A DNA stretch of 47,579 bases from Alphaproteobacteria bacterium (GTDB lineage: Bacteria; Pseudomonadota; Alphaproteobacteria; UBA2966). Positions 33,055-42,881 of this stretch are shown here, in pieces. The translations under genes were made by a program, and so were the position numbers. The stretch spans positions 430-48,008 of the forward strand of contig JAGWAU010000017.1 in assembly GCA_021296255.1 (NCBI GenBank), given 5' to 3'. The stretch's first letter is position 1; each line of letters begins with the position of its first letter. Under the pieces are notes generated by a model. That model was not told where the DNA came from. It worked only from the letters and a program-made list of their open reading frames with translations, and searched no databases.

Positions 33055-33687
33055 TTATTTCGTTCCGTAAAGCCGGTCCCCGGCATCCCCAAGGCCGGGA
33101 ATAATGTAGCCGTGGTCGTTCAGGTGGTCGTCGATTGCGGCCGTAAAGATCGGTACGCCGGGGTGGGCCTCCTGGAATGCCATTACGCCCTCGGGCGCCG
33201 CAAGCAGGCACAGGAACTTAATGCTTTTTGCGCCCGCCTCCTTGAGGCGCGCCACCGCGGCAATCGCGGAATTCCCCGTCGCGAGCATGGGATCAGCGAC
33301 GACGACCATGCGATCCTCGAGATAGCCCGGCACCTTGAAATAGTATTCGACCGCCTCCAGGGTTTCCGGATCACGATAGAGGCCGATGTGTCCGACGCGA
33401 GCCGCAGGCACGAGGTCCAGCAAACCATCGAGGAGCCCGGTTCCGGCCCGAAGGATGGAAACCAGAACCAGTTTCTTGCCTTCCAGTTTCGGCGACTCCA
33501 TCGGCGCCAGAGGCGTCTCGATCATCTGCATGGTGAGCGGAAGATCGTGAAGGACTTCATACCCCAGAAGCAGCGCGATCTCGCGGAGCAGTTGGCGGAA
33601 TTCCGCAGTTCCCGTGTCGCCAGCCCGCATCAGCGTCAGTTTGTGCCTGACCAGAGGATGATCGACGACAGTGACGTCCCGGGACAT
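33055..33687 (-). CDS. upp: Uracil phosphoribosyltransferase
   Basis: Converts uracil and PRPP to UMP. The protein has 210 residues, the standard length. The PRPP loop is [10 protein letters not shown] at about residues 131-140, and the uracil-binding C-terminal part has the [17 protein letters not shown] signature. Other family marks are T-G-T-A-E-F-R and [10 protein letters not shown]. The ATG has GGAAGG upstream. Although usually a salvage enzyme, here it is the third gene of a unit with URC1 and URC4 homologues, matching the UPRT (Urc6) step of the URC degradation pathway. Confidence 0.96.
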   Translation of the reverse strand: MSRDVTVVDHPLVRHKLTLMRAGDTGTAEFRQLLREIALLLGYEVLHDLPLTMQMIETPLAPMESPKLEGKKLVLVSILRAGTGLLDGLLDLVPAARVGHIGLYRDPETLEAVEYYFKVPGYLEDRMVVVADPMLATGNSAIAAVARLKEAGAKSIKFLCLLAAPEGVMAFQEAHPGVPIFTAAIDDHLNDHGYIIPGLGDAGDRLYGTK

Positions 33688-33717
33688 GTTTCGTTTCCTT
33701 CCGGTTTCCGAAATTTT

Positions 33718-34968
33718 CTAGAACACGGTACCATCGCTCAAGACCTGGATCGGTGGTGCGCCGCCCTCGCGTCGCCCTTCCGCGATGCGGCGCCCAGCCT
33801 GCCACGTGCCCCCCTCCAGGACCTTGGCGAGCGGAAATGCCTCCGCATCGACCCCCAGATTGCGCCGAAGCGGGTCGGCGATCCGGTCGAGCAGAGCGAC
33901 GGTCAGCGCGCGCCATTCGACCACGATCTCCGAGTCGATCGTGTGTGCTTCGGCGGTCACTGCCTTGTGCTTCGGTTGCAGCACGTCCAGATCGACGAAG
34001 AGGCCGCCATTACGGTACTCCGCCAGGCCGGTCAGGTCGTCGAGGCCGATAACGGTTACACCTACCTCCTCCAGCGGCTCGATGAGGGAGTAAGTCAGCC
34101 ATTGCGATAGTTTGTGGAAAGGAACGAAGCCATTGCTTGGGTCGTCGGCATGGACTGCCGGGTGCCGCCATGTGTCCCCGAGATTGACGCCCCCCAATTC
34201 GAGGCGACCGGGCCATAGCTGTCCCAGCCCCTCGAGGACTACGTTCAGAATCTCGCTGGCGCGGATCGATCCGTCCTCGGCGCCCGCGACGAGCTGATCG
34301 AACAGGCTCCCAAGACGTGCCTCTCTTCCCCCGTCACCGCCAAAGAAGTCGGAGCGCCCGCGAATCACGTGGGCCAGTCGATGCAGAAGGTGGGTGCGGC
34401 TCTTGAGCCCAACCAAAGGATTCTCGGCGGTTACTTGAAATGCCGTCGCGAGATCCTGCTCCGTGAGCGCTGCCAGCGCGTCGGGGTTGACGCGAAACGG
34501 GGCATCGGCGTCCGAGGACAACAGACCGGACGTGAAGAGGTCGATGCTCGCGACTGCAAGCCCCTCGGATCGGGAATATACTTCTCCCGAATCGGGTTCG
34601 ACGTAGCGCCACTCGGTCCCCGCTCCGGCATCGAGCAAGGTGCTTATGACCGCGAGATCAAGCCGGGTCCGACCGGCCTCAAACGTCGTGGCGCTATCCA
34701 GGCGGTCATGAATTCCTTGCCACCTGTCGCGGCCGCCCACCGAGAAATGTCGCCAACGGCTGTGTAACGGCACGACGAGCCCCGGATATCTCTCCCGGAC
34801 CACATCGGCGACATATGCGGCCGCGTCGTCGATTCGGTCAAGGTCCAGCGCAAAATGCGTCAGCCTGTTCCCTTCTGCGGCCGCAAGCACCTGAGCGGCG
34901 CGTTGCCGAACCGCCGGAGTGGTCATCAAGCGTGCCGCTGCGGCGCGGCCGTCTTCAGCGTCCGTCAA
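33718..34968 (-). CDS. URC4-type protein of uracil catabolism (DUF1688)
   Basis: Protein of 416 residues of the DUF1688 family. Recognisable features are the N-terminal A-V-R-Q-R-A and F-A-L-D-L-D-R-I-D-D-A-A, then V-P-L-H-S-R-W-R-H-F-S-V-G-G-R-D-R-W (about residues 69-86), R-T-H-L-L-H-R-L and, later, F-V-P-F-H-K-L-S-Q-W-L-T-Y-S-L-I-E-P-L near 280. In the yeast Lachancea kluyveri URC4 is essential for growth on uracil, but its reaction is not known. The start is TTG 34968, placed because conserved sequence begins there; ATG 34926 is the next possibility. It lies 14 nt after URC1 and 30 nt before upp. Confidence 0.9.
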   Translation of the reverse strand: MTDAEDGRAAAARLMTTPAVRQRAAQVLAAAEGNRLTHFALDLDRIDDAAAYVADVVRERYPGLVVPLHSRWRHFSVGGRDRWQGIHDRLDSATTFEAGRTRLDLAVISTLLDAGAGTEWRYVEPDSGEVYSRSEGLAVASIDLFTSGLLSSDADAPFRVNPDALAALTEQDLATAFQVTAENPLVGLKSRTHLLHRLAHVIRGRSDFFGGDGGREARLGSLFDQLVAGAEDGSIRASEILNVVLEGLGQLWPGRLELGGVNLGDTWRHPAVHADDPSNGFVPFHKLSQWLTYSLIEPLEEVGVTVIGLDDLTGLAEYRNGGLFVDLDVLQPKHKAVTAEAHTIDSEIVVEWRALTVALLDRIADPLRRNLGVDAEAFPLAKVLEGGTWQAGRRIAEGRREGGAPPIQVLSDGTVF

Positions 34969-34982
34969 CGGGCCGGTCCAGC

Positions 34983-36245
34983 CTAATCGTGCAGATCGCG
35001 GCCTTTCGCTTCGGCCAGTTCTTCGTCCGTCGGCGGACCATCGTGGCTGAAATACCCGGCAGCCTTCTTTGCTTCGATTTCAACTTGGGCATCCATGGGC
35101 ACGAGTTCGTCTGGAATGGGAATGCGTTCGACGATATCGATCCCTTGCCGAGTGATCGCGCCATGTTTGGCGTCGCTCATGGACACGAACCGGTCGATCT
35201 GAGTGACACCAAGCCAATGCAGGACGTCGGGCATCAACTCCTGGAAACGCAAGTCCTGGACTCCGGCGATGCATTCGGTACGCTCGAAATAAGTCTCGGC
35301 CCGGTCGCCACCTTTCTGCCGCTTGCGAGCGTTGTAGACGAGAAATTTCGTAACCTCGCCGAGCGCGCGCCCCTCCTTGCGGTTGTAAATGATGAGCCCG
35401 GCACCACCTTCCTGCGCCGTCTCGATGCAGACCTCGACGCCATGGGCAAGATAGGGCCGACAGGTGCAGATATCGGAGCCGAACACATCGGATCCGTTGC
35501 ACTCGTCGTGCACGCGGCAGGCCAGCTTGCCGGCAGATGAAGTCAGCGCAGCCATGTCGCCGAAGCAGTACACCGTGATGCCGCCGATGGGTGGCAGAAA
35601 CATCTTGAGGTCGCGACGGGTAACAAGCTCCGGGAACATGCCGCCGGAGTGCTCGAACAGACTCCGCCGAAGATCACTTTCAACCACGCCAAAGCGCTCG
35701 GCGATGCCGGGTAGGTACCAGACGGGCTCAATCGCCGCCTTCGTCACGCGCACGCTTCCCGTGTCGACCAGGATGTCGCCGTCGGCTTTCAACCGACCTT
35801 CGCGCATCGCCTCCTTGATCTCCGGCATGTTGACGTGAGCCCGGGTCACAGCAATGGTGGGGCGAATGTCCCACCCTTCTTCCAACTGATCGGCGAAGGC
35901 TTCGCTCACAACGTGTCCGTAAGGGTCGAGAGAGACGATTTTCTCCGACCGCCGCCATTGTGGATGCGGTCCGATTGGTTCTGCCGGGGCGGTGTCGGTC
36001 AGGTCAGGGACGTGCACGGGATCAAGCGTTCCAGCGGCGACGGCCACGGCTCGGTAAAAGCCGTAAGCTCCGGAATGGGTTCCGATTACATTGCGCCGGG
36101 CGGGGTCGGCTAGCGAGGATACGATAGGGCCTCGCTCCCTAGGCGAGGTTGCCCCCCAATTGACGGGTGGCGGTTTGTCGCCAGTACCGCCCGGGTGGGA
36201 CGCGAGGACGATGTGCCTCTTCGTTGCGGATGTCATCGTATTCAT
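34983..36245 (-). CDS. URC1-type GTP cyclohydrolase II homologue (uracil catabolism)
   Basis: About 420 residues from ATG 36245, which has GAGGT at good spacing; a frame open to 36308 is less likely. The C-terminal half is a RibA-like domain with the three zinc cysteines kept in C-x(n): D-E-C-N-G-S-D-V-F-G-S-D-I-C-T-C. The catalytic Arg region, normally R-Q-E-G-R-G-I-G-L, here reads R-K-E-G-R-A-L-G-E-V-T-K-F, as in URC1. The N-terminal 150 residues are family-specific. URC1 proteins do not make riboflavin; in yeast they act in uracil breakdown, probably opening the pyrimidine ring of a nucleotide derivative. First gene of the unit URC1-URC4-upp. Confidence 0.9.
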   Translation of the reverse strand: MNTMTSATKRHIVLASHPGGTGDKPPPVNWGATSPRERGPIVSSLADPARRNVIGTHSGAYGFYRAVAVAAGTLDPVHVPDLTDTAPAEPIGPHPQWRRSEKIVSLDPYGHVVSEAFADQLEEGWDIRPTIAVTRAHVNMPEIKEAMREGRLKADGDILVDTGSVRVTKAAIEPVWYLPGIAERFGVVESDLRRSLFEHSGGMFPELVTRRDLKMFLPPIGGITVYCFGDMAALTSSAGKLACRVHDECNGSDVFGSDICTCRPYLAHGVEVCIETAQEGGAGLIIYNRKEGRALGEVTKFLVYNARKRQKGGDRAETYFERTECIAGVQDLRFQELMPDVLHWLGVTQIDRFVSMSDAKHGAITRQGIDIVERIPIPDELVPMDAQVEIEAKKAAGYFSHDGPPTDEELAEAKGRDLHD

Positions 36246-36666
36246 GACAGACCTCGATGGCCGACGGTCGATTGCGGTCGCGCGCGATACCCTCGTCATT
36301 CCCGGCACGAATTCGGTGCGGGAGGCAGAACTCTAGGTGAACGGTGCCAAAACCGCTAACTGAAAAGTTCAAGACCCAGAGCCACTTAGCACCAAAATAC
36401 AAAGAATCGGCGGTTCATCCGGCAGATTCCTCGACCACTACTCGATGCCCCGCACCTCCGACCGGTGGATTGAGCAAATGAATCTCAGTCCAACGGAGAA
36501 CGTCGTCCTGTCTTGAAACAGCAGACTGTCCTCGACGGACTGGTACGGGAACTCTCGCTGTGCCTGCCTACCCGCCGACGCACGATCGCTTGTCATGAAT
36601 CGTCGCTAGAGGCATGCTACTCCCTGCGATTGTGGGGTTTTCTACACCCACGGGGCTGAGGCTTCG
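36246..36666. other. 421-nt divergent intergenic region (URC1 / glutamate dehydrogenase)
   Basis: No believable gene was found on either strand. The section 36350-36420 is richer in A/T than its surroundings. A weak promoter for the dehydrogenase may be TTGTCA at 36590-36595 with CATGCT at 36613-36618 (17-nt spacer), starting near 36625. A GAGG before ATG 36667 is the ribosome-binding site. No operator was recognised. Confidence 0.35.
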
Positions 36667-39600
36667 ATGTTAGACAAGGCGCGCGACCGCAAGACGGAAC
36701 GCATCGAGCAGATCGTCGAACACCTGCGGGCGCGCATGGACAAGAAGCGGGCTCCGTCCGTGGAGCGGTTCGTTCGTCTGTATTATCAGCGGGCGACGGC
36801 GGCCGACTTGGCAGAGAACTCGGCGGAGAATCTCTACGGCGCAGCCTTCAGCCTCTGGAAATTTGCGGAACAAAGGGACCCCGGTGTTCCGAAGGTCCGT
36901 GTCCTCAACCCGCGCGTCGACGAGCAGGGGTGGAAGTCCTCGCATACGGTTATCGAAATCGTCACCGACGACATGCCGTTCCTGGTCGATTCGATCACCG
37001 CCAATCTCAATCGTAAGGGCTACACCGTCCACTTGGTGATCCACCCCATCGTGCGGGTCAAGCGTGATGCCAAGGGTCGACTGCTGGAAGTGGTCAGCGC
37101 GAAGTCGGGGTCCGAAGCGGCGAATGTCGTCGCCGAATCCCATATGCACGTCGAGATCAGCGCGCAATCCTCGCCGGAGGTGCTCGACCAAATCCAGGAG
37201 TCGATTCATAAGGTTCTCGTCGACGTTCAGCATGCGGTAGAGGATTGGCGTCTCATGCTGGCGAAGGTGGACGAAGCCATCGCCGATCTCAGAGAAAACC
37301 CACCACCGGTCGCGGCGGAAGAGACCGAAGAGACAATCTCGTTTCTCGAGTGGTTGGCCGATAACCACTTCACCTTTCTCGGTTATCGTGAATACACCCA
37401 CAGGTCGACGGCCAAACGCGCATTCCACAAGGCTGTCGCAGGTTCAGGACTCGGGGTGCTGCGCAATCCCGACTTTCACGTCTTGGCGGATACCAGGGGC
37501 GGTCTGACGGAGTTGTCGCCCGAGGTCCAGTATTTTCTAGGCCTTTCCGAGCCCGTCATCGTCACCAAAGCCAATATCCGTTCCACGGTGCATCGTGCCG
37601 TCCACATGGACTACATCGGGATCAAGGCCTTCGACGAGAAGGGCAAGGTCATCGGGGAGCGCCGGTTCATAGGCCTTTTCACCTCCGCGGCCTACAACCA
37701 GATCCCCGAACAGATTCCTTTCCTCCGGCGCAAGGTCCGACGGACGATCGAGATGTCAGGCCTCGCCGTCGCGAGCCACGACGGGAAGGCCCTCGCCAAC
37801 ATCCTCGATACCTTTCCCCGCGACGAGCTGTTCCAGATTTCGGAAGAACAGCTTCATGACACGGCCATGGGAATTCTCGAAATCCACGAGCGTCCACGAA
37901 TCAGCGTGTTCTACAGACGCGATCCGTTCCGTCGCTACGTTTCCTGTCTGGTGTACGTCCAGACCTATCGACACAGCACCGAACTCACCGAACTCATCGG
38001 AAAGGCCATCGCTCAGGCGTTCAACGGCTACGTATCGGTGTCCTTTATTCATGTCGGGGATTCACCTCTCGCGCGGATTCAGTACATCATCGCCACCAAG
38101 GAGAAGGAAAGGCCGGAGCCGCCCCGCGAAGAACTCGAAGAGCTTCTTCGCGTCGTAGCTCGGACTTGGAGAGAGAATCTCCACGATGAACTGCTCGAGC
38201 GGTTCGGCGAAGAACGCGGCATTCGACTCTGGCATAAGTATGGGACCGCGTTTCCCACCAGCTACGCAGAGGCGTTCTCCGCACAGGAAGCGACGTTCGA
38301 CATCGACGAAATGGAGGAAGTCGTTTCTTCCGGTCGCATCGGTATGAACCTGTATCGGGCGATCGAAGCGCCGGAAAACGCCCTACGGTTCAAGCTCTTC
38401 CATCAAGGCGGACCGCTACCGCTGTCGGACACGCTTCCCATGTTGGAGAACATGGGCTTCCGGGTCATCGAAGAACATCCCTTCGACGTTCGGATTGAAG
38501 GTGACGACACGTCGATCTGGATCCACGACTACGGTCTGGAGGTGCCAGCCGGCGTTCAATTCGATCTGCACGACATCAAGGAAAAGCTGCAGGAGGCGTT
38601 CGGGCGGGTTTGGTGCGGCGAGCTTGAGAACGACGGGTTCAATCGCTTGGTTGTGCGGGCCGGTCTCGAATGGCGGGAAATCGTCGTTCTGCGGGCTTTC
38701 TGCAAGTACCTGAGGCAGACGGGAATCACATTCAGCCAAACGTACATGGAGAGCACGCTTGCCGCGAATGCCGGCATTGCCCGCGATATCGTCCGTTTGT
38801 TCAGGACCCGGTTTGATCCGCACGACCACAAGCGCGCGGCCCACGACGAGGTCTTGCTCGTTCTGAATATCGAGATGGAACTAGAGGCCGTCGTCAACTT
38901 GGACGAGGACCGGATTCTTCGGAGGTTCCTGAACCTGGTGCGCAGCATTTTGCGGACGAATTTCTTCCAGCCCGCCGACGACGGCAGCCCCAAGCCGTAC
39001 GTCTCTTTCAAGATCGACAGCCGGAATATCGATGAGCTGCCCCTTCCCCGCCCCCTCGTGGAAACGTACGTCTATTCGCCACGCACCGAGGCCATACACC
39101 TGCGTGGGGGGACGGTGGCGCGAGGTGGCTTGCGCTGGTCCGACAGGCCGGAGGATTTCCGCACGGAGATCCTCGGCCTGTTGAAGGCGCAGATGGTGAA
39201 GAACGCCGTGATCGTGCCCGTGGGTGCCAAGGGCGGATTCGTCGCCAAGCGCCTGCCAACGGAGGGGGGGCGCGAGGCCGTCCAGGCTGAAGTCGTCGAG
39301 TGCTACAAAATCTTGATTCGTGGGCTCCTCGACTTGGCGGACAACAGCGTTGACGGCAAGGTCGTTCCGCCGAAGGACGTCGTCCGGTTCGACGATGACG
39401 ATCCCTATCTCGTTGTGGCCGCCGACAAGGGTACCGCGACTTTCTCGGATATCGCCAACGGGGTGGCGATCGACTACGGCTTCTGGTTGGGAGATGCGTT
39501 CGCCTCGGGCGGTTCTGAAGGATACGACCATAAGGGGATGGGCATCACGGCGCGTGGTGCGTGGGAATCGGTCAAACGTCATTTCCGCGAAATCGGGCAC

Positions 39601-41514
39601 GATACACAGACGGAGGACTTCACGGTCGTCGGCATCGGGGACATGTCTGGTGACGTATTCGGGAACGGGATGCTGCTTTCGCGGCACATCAAACTGATCG
39701 GTGCTTTCAACCACTTGCATATCTTCGTCGATCCGGATCCCGACCCCGCCAGGACCTGGACCGAGCGCAAGCGGTTGTTCGAACTTCCACGCTCCGCGTG
39801 GACGGATTTCGACAAGAAGCTGATCTCGAAAGGGGGAGACGTTTTCGACCGTTCCGCCAAGTCCGTGAGGCTGACGCCCCAGATCAAGCGGGCGTTTGGA
39901 ATCAAGGCGGAGTCGATGACGCCGAACGAATTGATCCACGCCATGCTGACGTCGGAGGTCGATCTTCTGTGGTTCGGGGGAATCGGGACGTACGTGAAAT
40001 CTGAAGAAGAGACACACCTCGAGGTGGGCGATCGCGCCAACGATGCCTTGCGCATCAACGGCAAGGATTTGCGCGCCCGCGTCGTCGGAGAAGGTGCGAA
40101 CCTGGGTGTGACGCAGCGCGGTCGTGTCGAGTACGCCTTCGCCGGTGGACGAATCAACATGGATGCCATCGACAACTCCGGGGGCGTCGATTGCTCGGAT
40201 CACGAGGTCAACATCAAGGTTCTGTTGGATTCGGTCGTCTCCGCAGATGACATGACGCCAAAGCAAAGAGCGCAGCTTCTGGTGGACATGACCGACGAGG
40301 TCGCCGCGCTCGTATTGCGGAACAACTACCTTCAGACACAAGCCATATCGACCGTGCAGAGCCGCGGCACCGTGTTCATGGAGTCGGAGGTCCGCTTCAT
40401 GCGTGCGCTGGAGCGCTCGGGTAAGCTGGACCGCGCAATCGAGTTTCTGCCTGACGAAGAGATGATTGCCGAGCGTGAGACAAAAGGCCTTGGATTCTCG
40501 CGTCCCGAAATTTCCGTGCTTCTCGCGTACGGCAAGATGACGTTGTACGAGGAGCTGCTCGGGACCGACGTGCCCGAGGATCCGTATTTCACCGCCGATT
40601 TGGTGGCATATTTCCCAAGCGCGCTCCGCGAGAAGTTCGTCAAGTCGATCGGGAACCACAGTCTCCGACGGGAGATCGTGGCCACGCAGATCGCGAACTC
40701 GATTGTCAATCGAGCGGGGCTGACATTCGTCAACGACATCATCGAGGACACCCAAATTTCGGTTGCCGATATCGCGCGAGCCTACGTTGCGACACGCGAC
40801 GCGTTTGACCTCCGGACGCTGTGGGCGGACATCGCGGAACTCGACAACAAGCTCGACGCCAGCCTGCAAACGGAAATGATGATCGCTGTCGAGAATCTCA
40901 TCCGCCATGCGACGATATGGTTCCTCAAGAATGTGCCGCAGCCGATGAATATCTCGAACGTCGTGGACACATACGCGCCGGGCATTGCCGCGATGGCCAA
41001 GAGCTTGGACGGTCACCTCGCGGATCTCGAGGCGGCGGCGCTGCAGGAACGCGTATCCCGCTTCGTCGGGAAGGGTGTGCCGGTGAACCTGGCGCGACGG
41101 GTCGCCGGTCTGGAAGCCATGCGATCGGTCTGTCATATCGTCCATGCGGCAACCAGTTCGGGGCGGCCGATCGACGAGATCGGCCGAACGTACTTCGCGA
41201 TCGGAGCCCGACTGGGTCTCGACTGGTTGCGTTCCGCCGCGGAGAAGATCGAATTGCAGAACCACTGGGAACGTCTTGCCGTTGGCGCCGTCATCGAGGA
41301 CCTCTACGGCCAGCAGCGAAACCTGGTAAACCGGGTCGTGGATCGGGCGAATGGCGTCCTCGACGAGCAGGCAGTCACGGACTGGGCGGATGCCAACAGC
41401 GTAGCCGTCACGAGAATGTCCGGCCTCATCAACGAGTTTCGTCTCGGTGGAAACGTCGGTCTCGCACAACTGGCGATCGTCAACCGGCACATGGCGAGCA
41501 TGCTGATCTCGTAA
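36667..41514 (+). CDS. gdhB: NAD-specific glutamate dehydrogenase, large (180-kDa) type
   Basis: Very large enzyme (1,615 residues) oxidatively deaminating glutamate to 2-oxoglutarate, catabolic and NAD-linked. The N-terminal about 700 residues hold ACT-like regulatory segments (for example D-M-P-F-L-V-D-S-I-T near 100). The catalytic region follows, with R-T-E-A-I-H-L-R-G-G, R-G-G-L-R-W-S-D-R, the P-V-G-A-K-G-G-F-V lysine motif near residue 857, and V-G-I-G-D-M-S-G-D-V-F-G-N-G as the nucleotide-binding start near 994. A helical C-terminal domain completes it. The length is that of the L_180 class of Proteobacteria and Streptomyces. Transcribed alone or with the downstream transporter 46 nt away. 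Confidence 0.96.
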   Translation: MLDKARDRKTERIEQIVEHLRARMDKKRAPSVERFVRLYYQRATAADLAENSAENLYGAAFSLWKFAEQRDPGVPKVRVLNPRVDEQGWKSSHTVIEIVTDDMPFLVDSITANLNRKGYTVHLVIHPIVRVKRDAKGRLLEVVSAKSGSEAANVVAESHMHVEISAQSSPEVLDQIQESIHKVLVDVQHAVEDWRLMLAKVDEAIADLRENPPPVAAEETEETISFLEWLADNHFTFLGYREYTHRSTAKRAFHKAVAGSGLGVLRNPDFHVLADTRGGLTELSPEVQYFLGLSEPVIVTKANIRSTVHRAVHMDYIGIKAFDEKGKVIGERRFIGLFTSAAYNQIPEQIPFLRRKVRRTIEMSGLAVASHDGKALANILDTFPRDELFQISEEQLHDTAMGILEIHERPRISVFYRRDPFRRYVSCLVYVQTYRHSTELTELIGKAIAQAFNGYVSVSFIHVGDSPLARIQYIIATKEKERPEPPREELEELLRVVARTWRENLHDELLERFGEERGIRLWHKYGTAFPTSYAEAFSAQEATFDIDEMEEVVSSGRIGMNLYRAIEAPENALRFKLFHQGGPLPLSDTLPMLENMGFRVIEEHPFDVRIEGDDTSIWIHDYGLEVPAGVQFDLHDIKEKLQEAFGRVWCGELENDGFNRLVVRAGLEWREIVVLRAFCKYLRQTGITFSQTYMESTLAANAGIARDIVRLFRTRFDPHDHKRAAHDEVLLVLNIEMELEAVVNLDEDRILRRFLNLVRSILRTNFFQPADDGSPKPYVSFKIDSRNIDELPLPRPLVETYVYSPRTEAIHLRGGTVARGGLRWSDRPEDFRTEILGLLKAQMVKNAVIVPVGAKGGFVAKRLPTEGGREAVQAEVVECYKILIRGLLDLADNSVDGKVVPPKDVVRFDDDDPYLVVAADKGTATFSDIANGVAIDYGFWLGDAFASGGSEGYDHKGMGITARGAWESVKRHFREIGHDTQTEDFTVVGIGDMSGDVFGNGMLLSRHIKLIGAFNHLHIFVDPDPDPARTWTERKRLFELPRSAWTDFDKKLISKGGDVFDRSAKSVRLTPQIKRAFGIKAESMTPNELIHAMLTSEVDLLWFGGIGTYVKSEEETHLEVGDRANDALRINGKDLRARVVGEGANLGVTQRGRVEYAFAGGRINMDAIDNSGGVDCSDHEVNIKVLLDSVVSADDMTPKQRAQLLVDMTDEVAALVLRNNYLQTQAISTVQSRGTVFMESEVRFMRALERSGKLDRAIEFLPDEEMIAERETKGLGFSRPEISVLLAYGKMTLYEELLGTDVPEDPYFTADLVAYFPSALREKFVKSIGNHSLRREIVATQIANSIVNRAGLTFVNDIIEDTQISVADIARAYVATRDAFDLRTLWADIAELDNKLDASLQTEMMIAVENLIRHATIWFLKNVPQPMNISNVVDTYAPGIAAMAKSLDGHLADLEAAALQERVSRFVGKGVPVNLARRVAGLEAMRSVCHIVHAATSSGRPIDEIGRTYFAIGARLGLDWLRSAAEKIELQNHWERLAVGAVIEDLYGQQRNLVNRVVDRANGVLDEQAVTDWADANSVAVTRMSGLINEFRLGGNVGLAQLAIVNRHMASMLIS

Positions 41515-41560
41515 GACCTTGATTTCGCCCTCGCACGAACGTTTGCCTGGATAGGGAGAC

Positions 41561-42874
41561 ATGGAACAGAGGGAAGACCTCCGGACACCGGCGACTCGTC
41601 GGGGCCTCATCGGCTGGGCGCTCTATGACTGGGCGAACTCACCCTTTACGACGCTCATCATTACCTTCGTATTCGCCGCGTATTTCAGCCGCGGCATCGT
41701 CGGCGATGAAGTCCAGGGCCAAGCGCTTTGGGGATACGTGGCCGGTATCAGCGCCGTGTTCGTTGCGATTTTGAGCCCGGTACTGGGCGCGGTTGCCGAT
41801 GCCGGCGGACGCCGCAAGCCATGGATCTGTCTGTCCAGCGGTCTTTGCATCGTCTGCTCCGCCCTTCTCTGGTACGCGGAGCCCGTTCCGGACGCCATTC
41901 CGCTCGCGATGGTCCTGGTGATCCTGGCCAATATCGGGTTCGAGTTCGGTATCGTGTTCAACAACGCGATGCTTGGCGACATCGTTGGACGCGAACGCCT
42001 TGGCCGTTGGTCGGGCTGGGCCTGGGGAATCGGCTATATCGGCGGTCTGGCGGCGTTGTTCGCCATGCTTTTCGGCTTCATTCAGACCGACGAGCCCTGG
42101 TTCGGTGTGGGCAAGGAAAACGCGGCGAACATTCGCGTCGTGGGGCCGTTGGTGGCCTTCTGGTTTGCCGTCTTCGTGATCCCGCTGTTCCTGTTCACGC
42201 CTGATCGCGACGTCAGCACTCTGCCCTTGGGGCAGCGGGTGAGACAGGGCGTGAGCGCGCTCGGCACGACGTTGCGCGGACTGACGGGCGAGCACGCCAA
42301 CGCTATGCGGTTCCTCATCGCCCGGATGATTTACAACGACGGACTGGTGATCGTGTTTGCTCTGGGCGGGGTTTATGCCGCCGGGCGCTTCAATATGGAA
42401 CAGGCCGAACTCATTCAGTTCGGAATTGTCATGAACGTCACAGCTGGGGTCGGCGCCATCGCGTTCGCTTGGTTGGACGACTGGCGGGGCTCAAAGGCCG
42501 CGATCACGATTGCCTTGATCGGCCTGTCGGGTGCCGGCCTCGGCGCGGTCACGGTGGAAGACGTAACCTGGTTCTGGATATGGGGTGCGGTGCTCGGAAT
42601 ATTCGTGGGACCCGCCCAAGCTGCCAGTCGCTCGTTCATGGCGAGGATCGCGCCGCCAGAGCTGCGCACCGAATTCTTCGGCTTGTTCGCCCTGTCGGGC
42701 AAAGCGACTGCATTCCTGGGGCCCATCGCCGCGGCCGCGATGACGTCGCTATCCGGTAGCCAGAGTCTTGGTCTCGGAACCGCCGTCGTGTTTTTTGTGA
42801 TCGGACTCGGCGTATTGATGACGGTGCAGGAACCGGAACGCCCGGAAACGAAAAAGGCTGCGTCGATCTTCTAA
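41561..42874 (+). CDS. UMF1-family MFS transporter (Atg22-like)
   Basis: Integral membrane protein of 437 residues with about 12 hydrophobic segments. The N-terminus L-I-G-W-A-L-Y-D-W-A-N-S-P-F-T-T is the hallmark of UMF1/Atg22-like transporters, followed by S-P-V-L-G-A-V-A-D-A-G-G-R-R-K-P-W. A second-half motif is F-V-G-P-A-Q-A-A-S-R-S-F-M-A-R. In yeast Atg22 exports amino acids from the vacuole; the bacterial substrate is not known. Proximity to glutamate dehydrogenase makes amino acids plausible. Confidence 0.9.
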   Translation: MEQREDLRTPATRRGLIGWALYDWANSPFTTLIITFVFAAYFSRGIVGDEVQGQALWGYVAGISAVFVAILSPVLGAVADAGGRRKPWICLSSGLCIVCSALLWYAEPVPDAIPLAMVLVILANIGFEFGIVFNNAMLGDIVGRERLGRWSGWAWGIGYIGGLAALFAMLFGFIQTDEPWFGVGKENAANIRVVGPLVAFWFAVFVIPLFLFTPDRDVSTLPLGQRVRQGVSALGTTLRGLTGEHANAMRFLIARMIYNDGLVIVFALGGVYAAGRFNMEQAELIQFGIVMNVTAGVGAIAFAWLDDWRGSKAAITIALIGLSGAGLGAVTVEDVTWFWIWGAVLGIFVGPAQAASRSFMARIAPPELRTEFFGLFALSGKATAFLGPIAAAAMTSLSGSQSLGLGTAVVFFVIGLGVLMTVQEPERPETKKAASIF

Positions 42875-42881
42875 CGGCTCA

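Noticed and set aside
32904..33104. Plus-strand frame of 66 codons in the gap between the mutase and upp
   Set aside because: No ribosome-binding sequence, overlaps the end of upp, and the 3' part is just the palindromic repeat translated (R-R-S-D-R-S-D-R).
38881..41610. A 909-codon open frame antisense to the glutamate dehydrogenase gene
   Set aside because: High-GC genes often leave long open antisense frames. The translation has no recognisable domain and is rich in Arg, His, Asp and Val, as expected of a shadow, whereas the sense frame is a clear enzyme.
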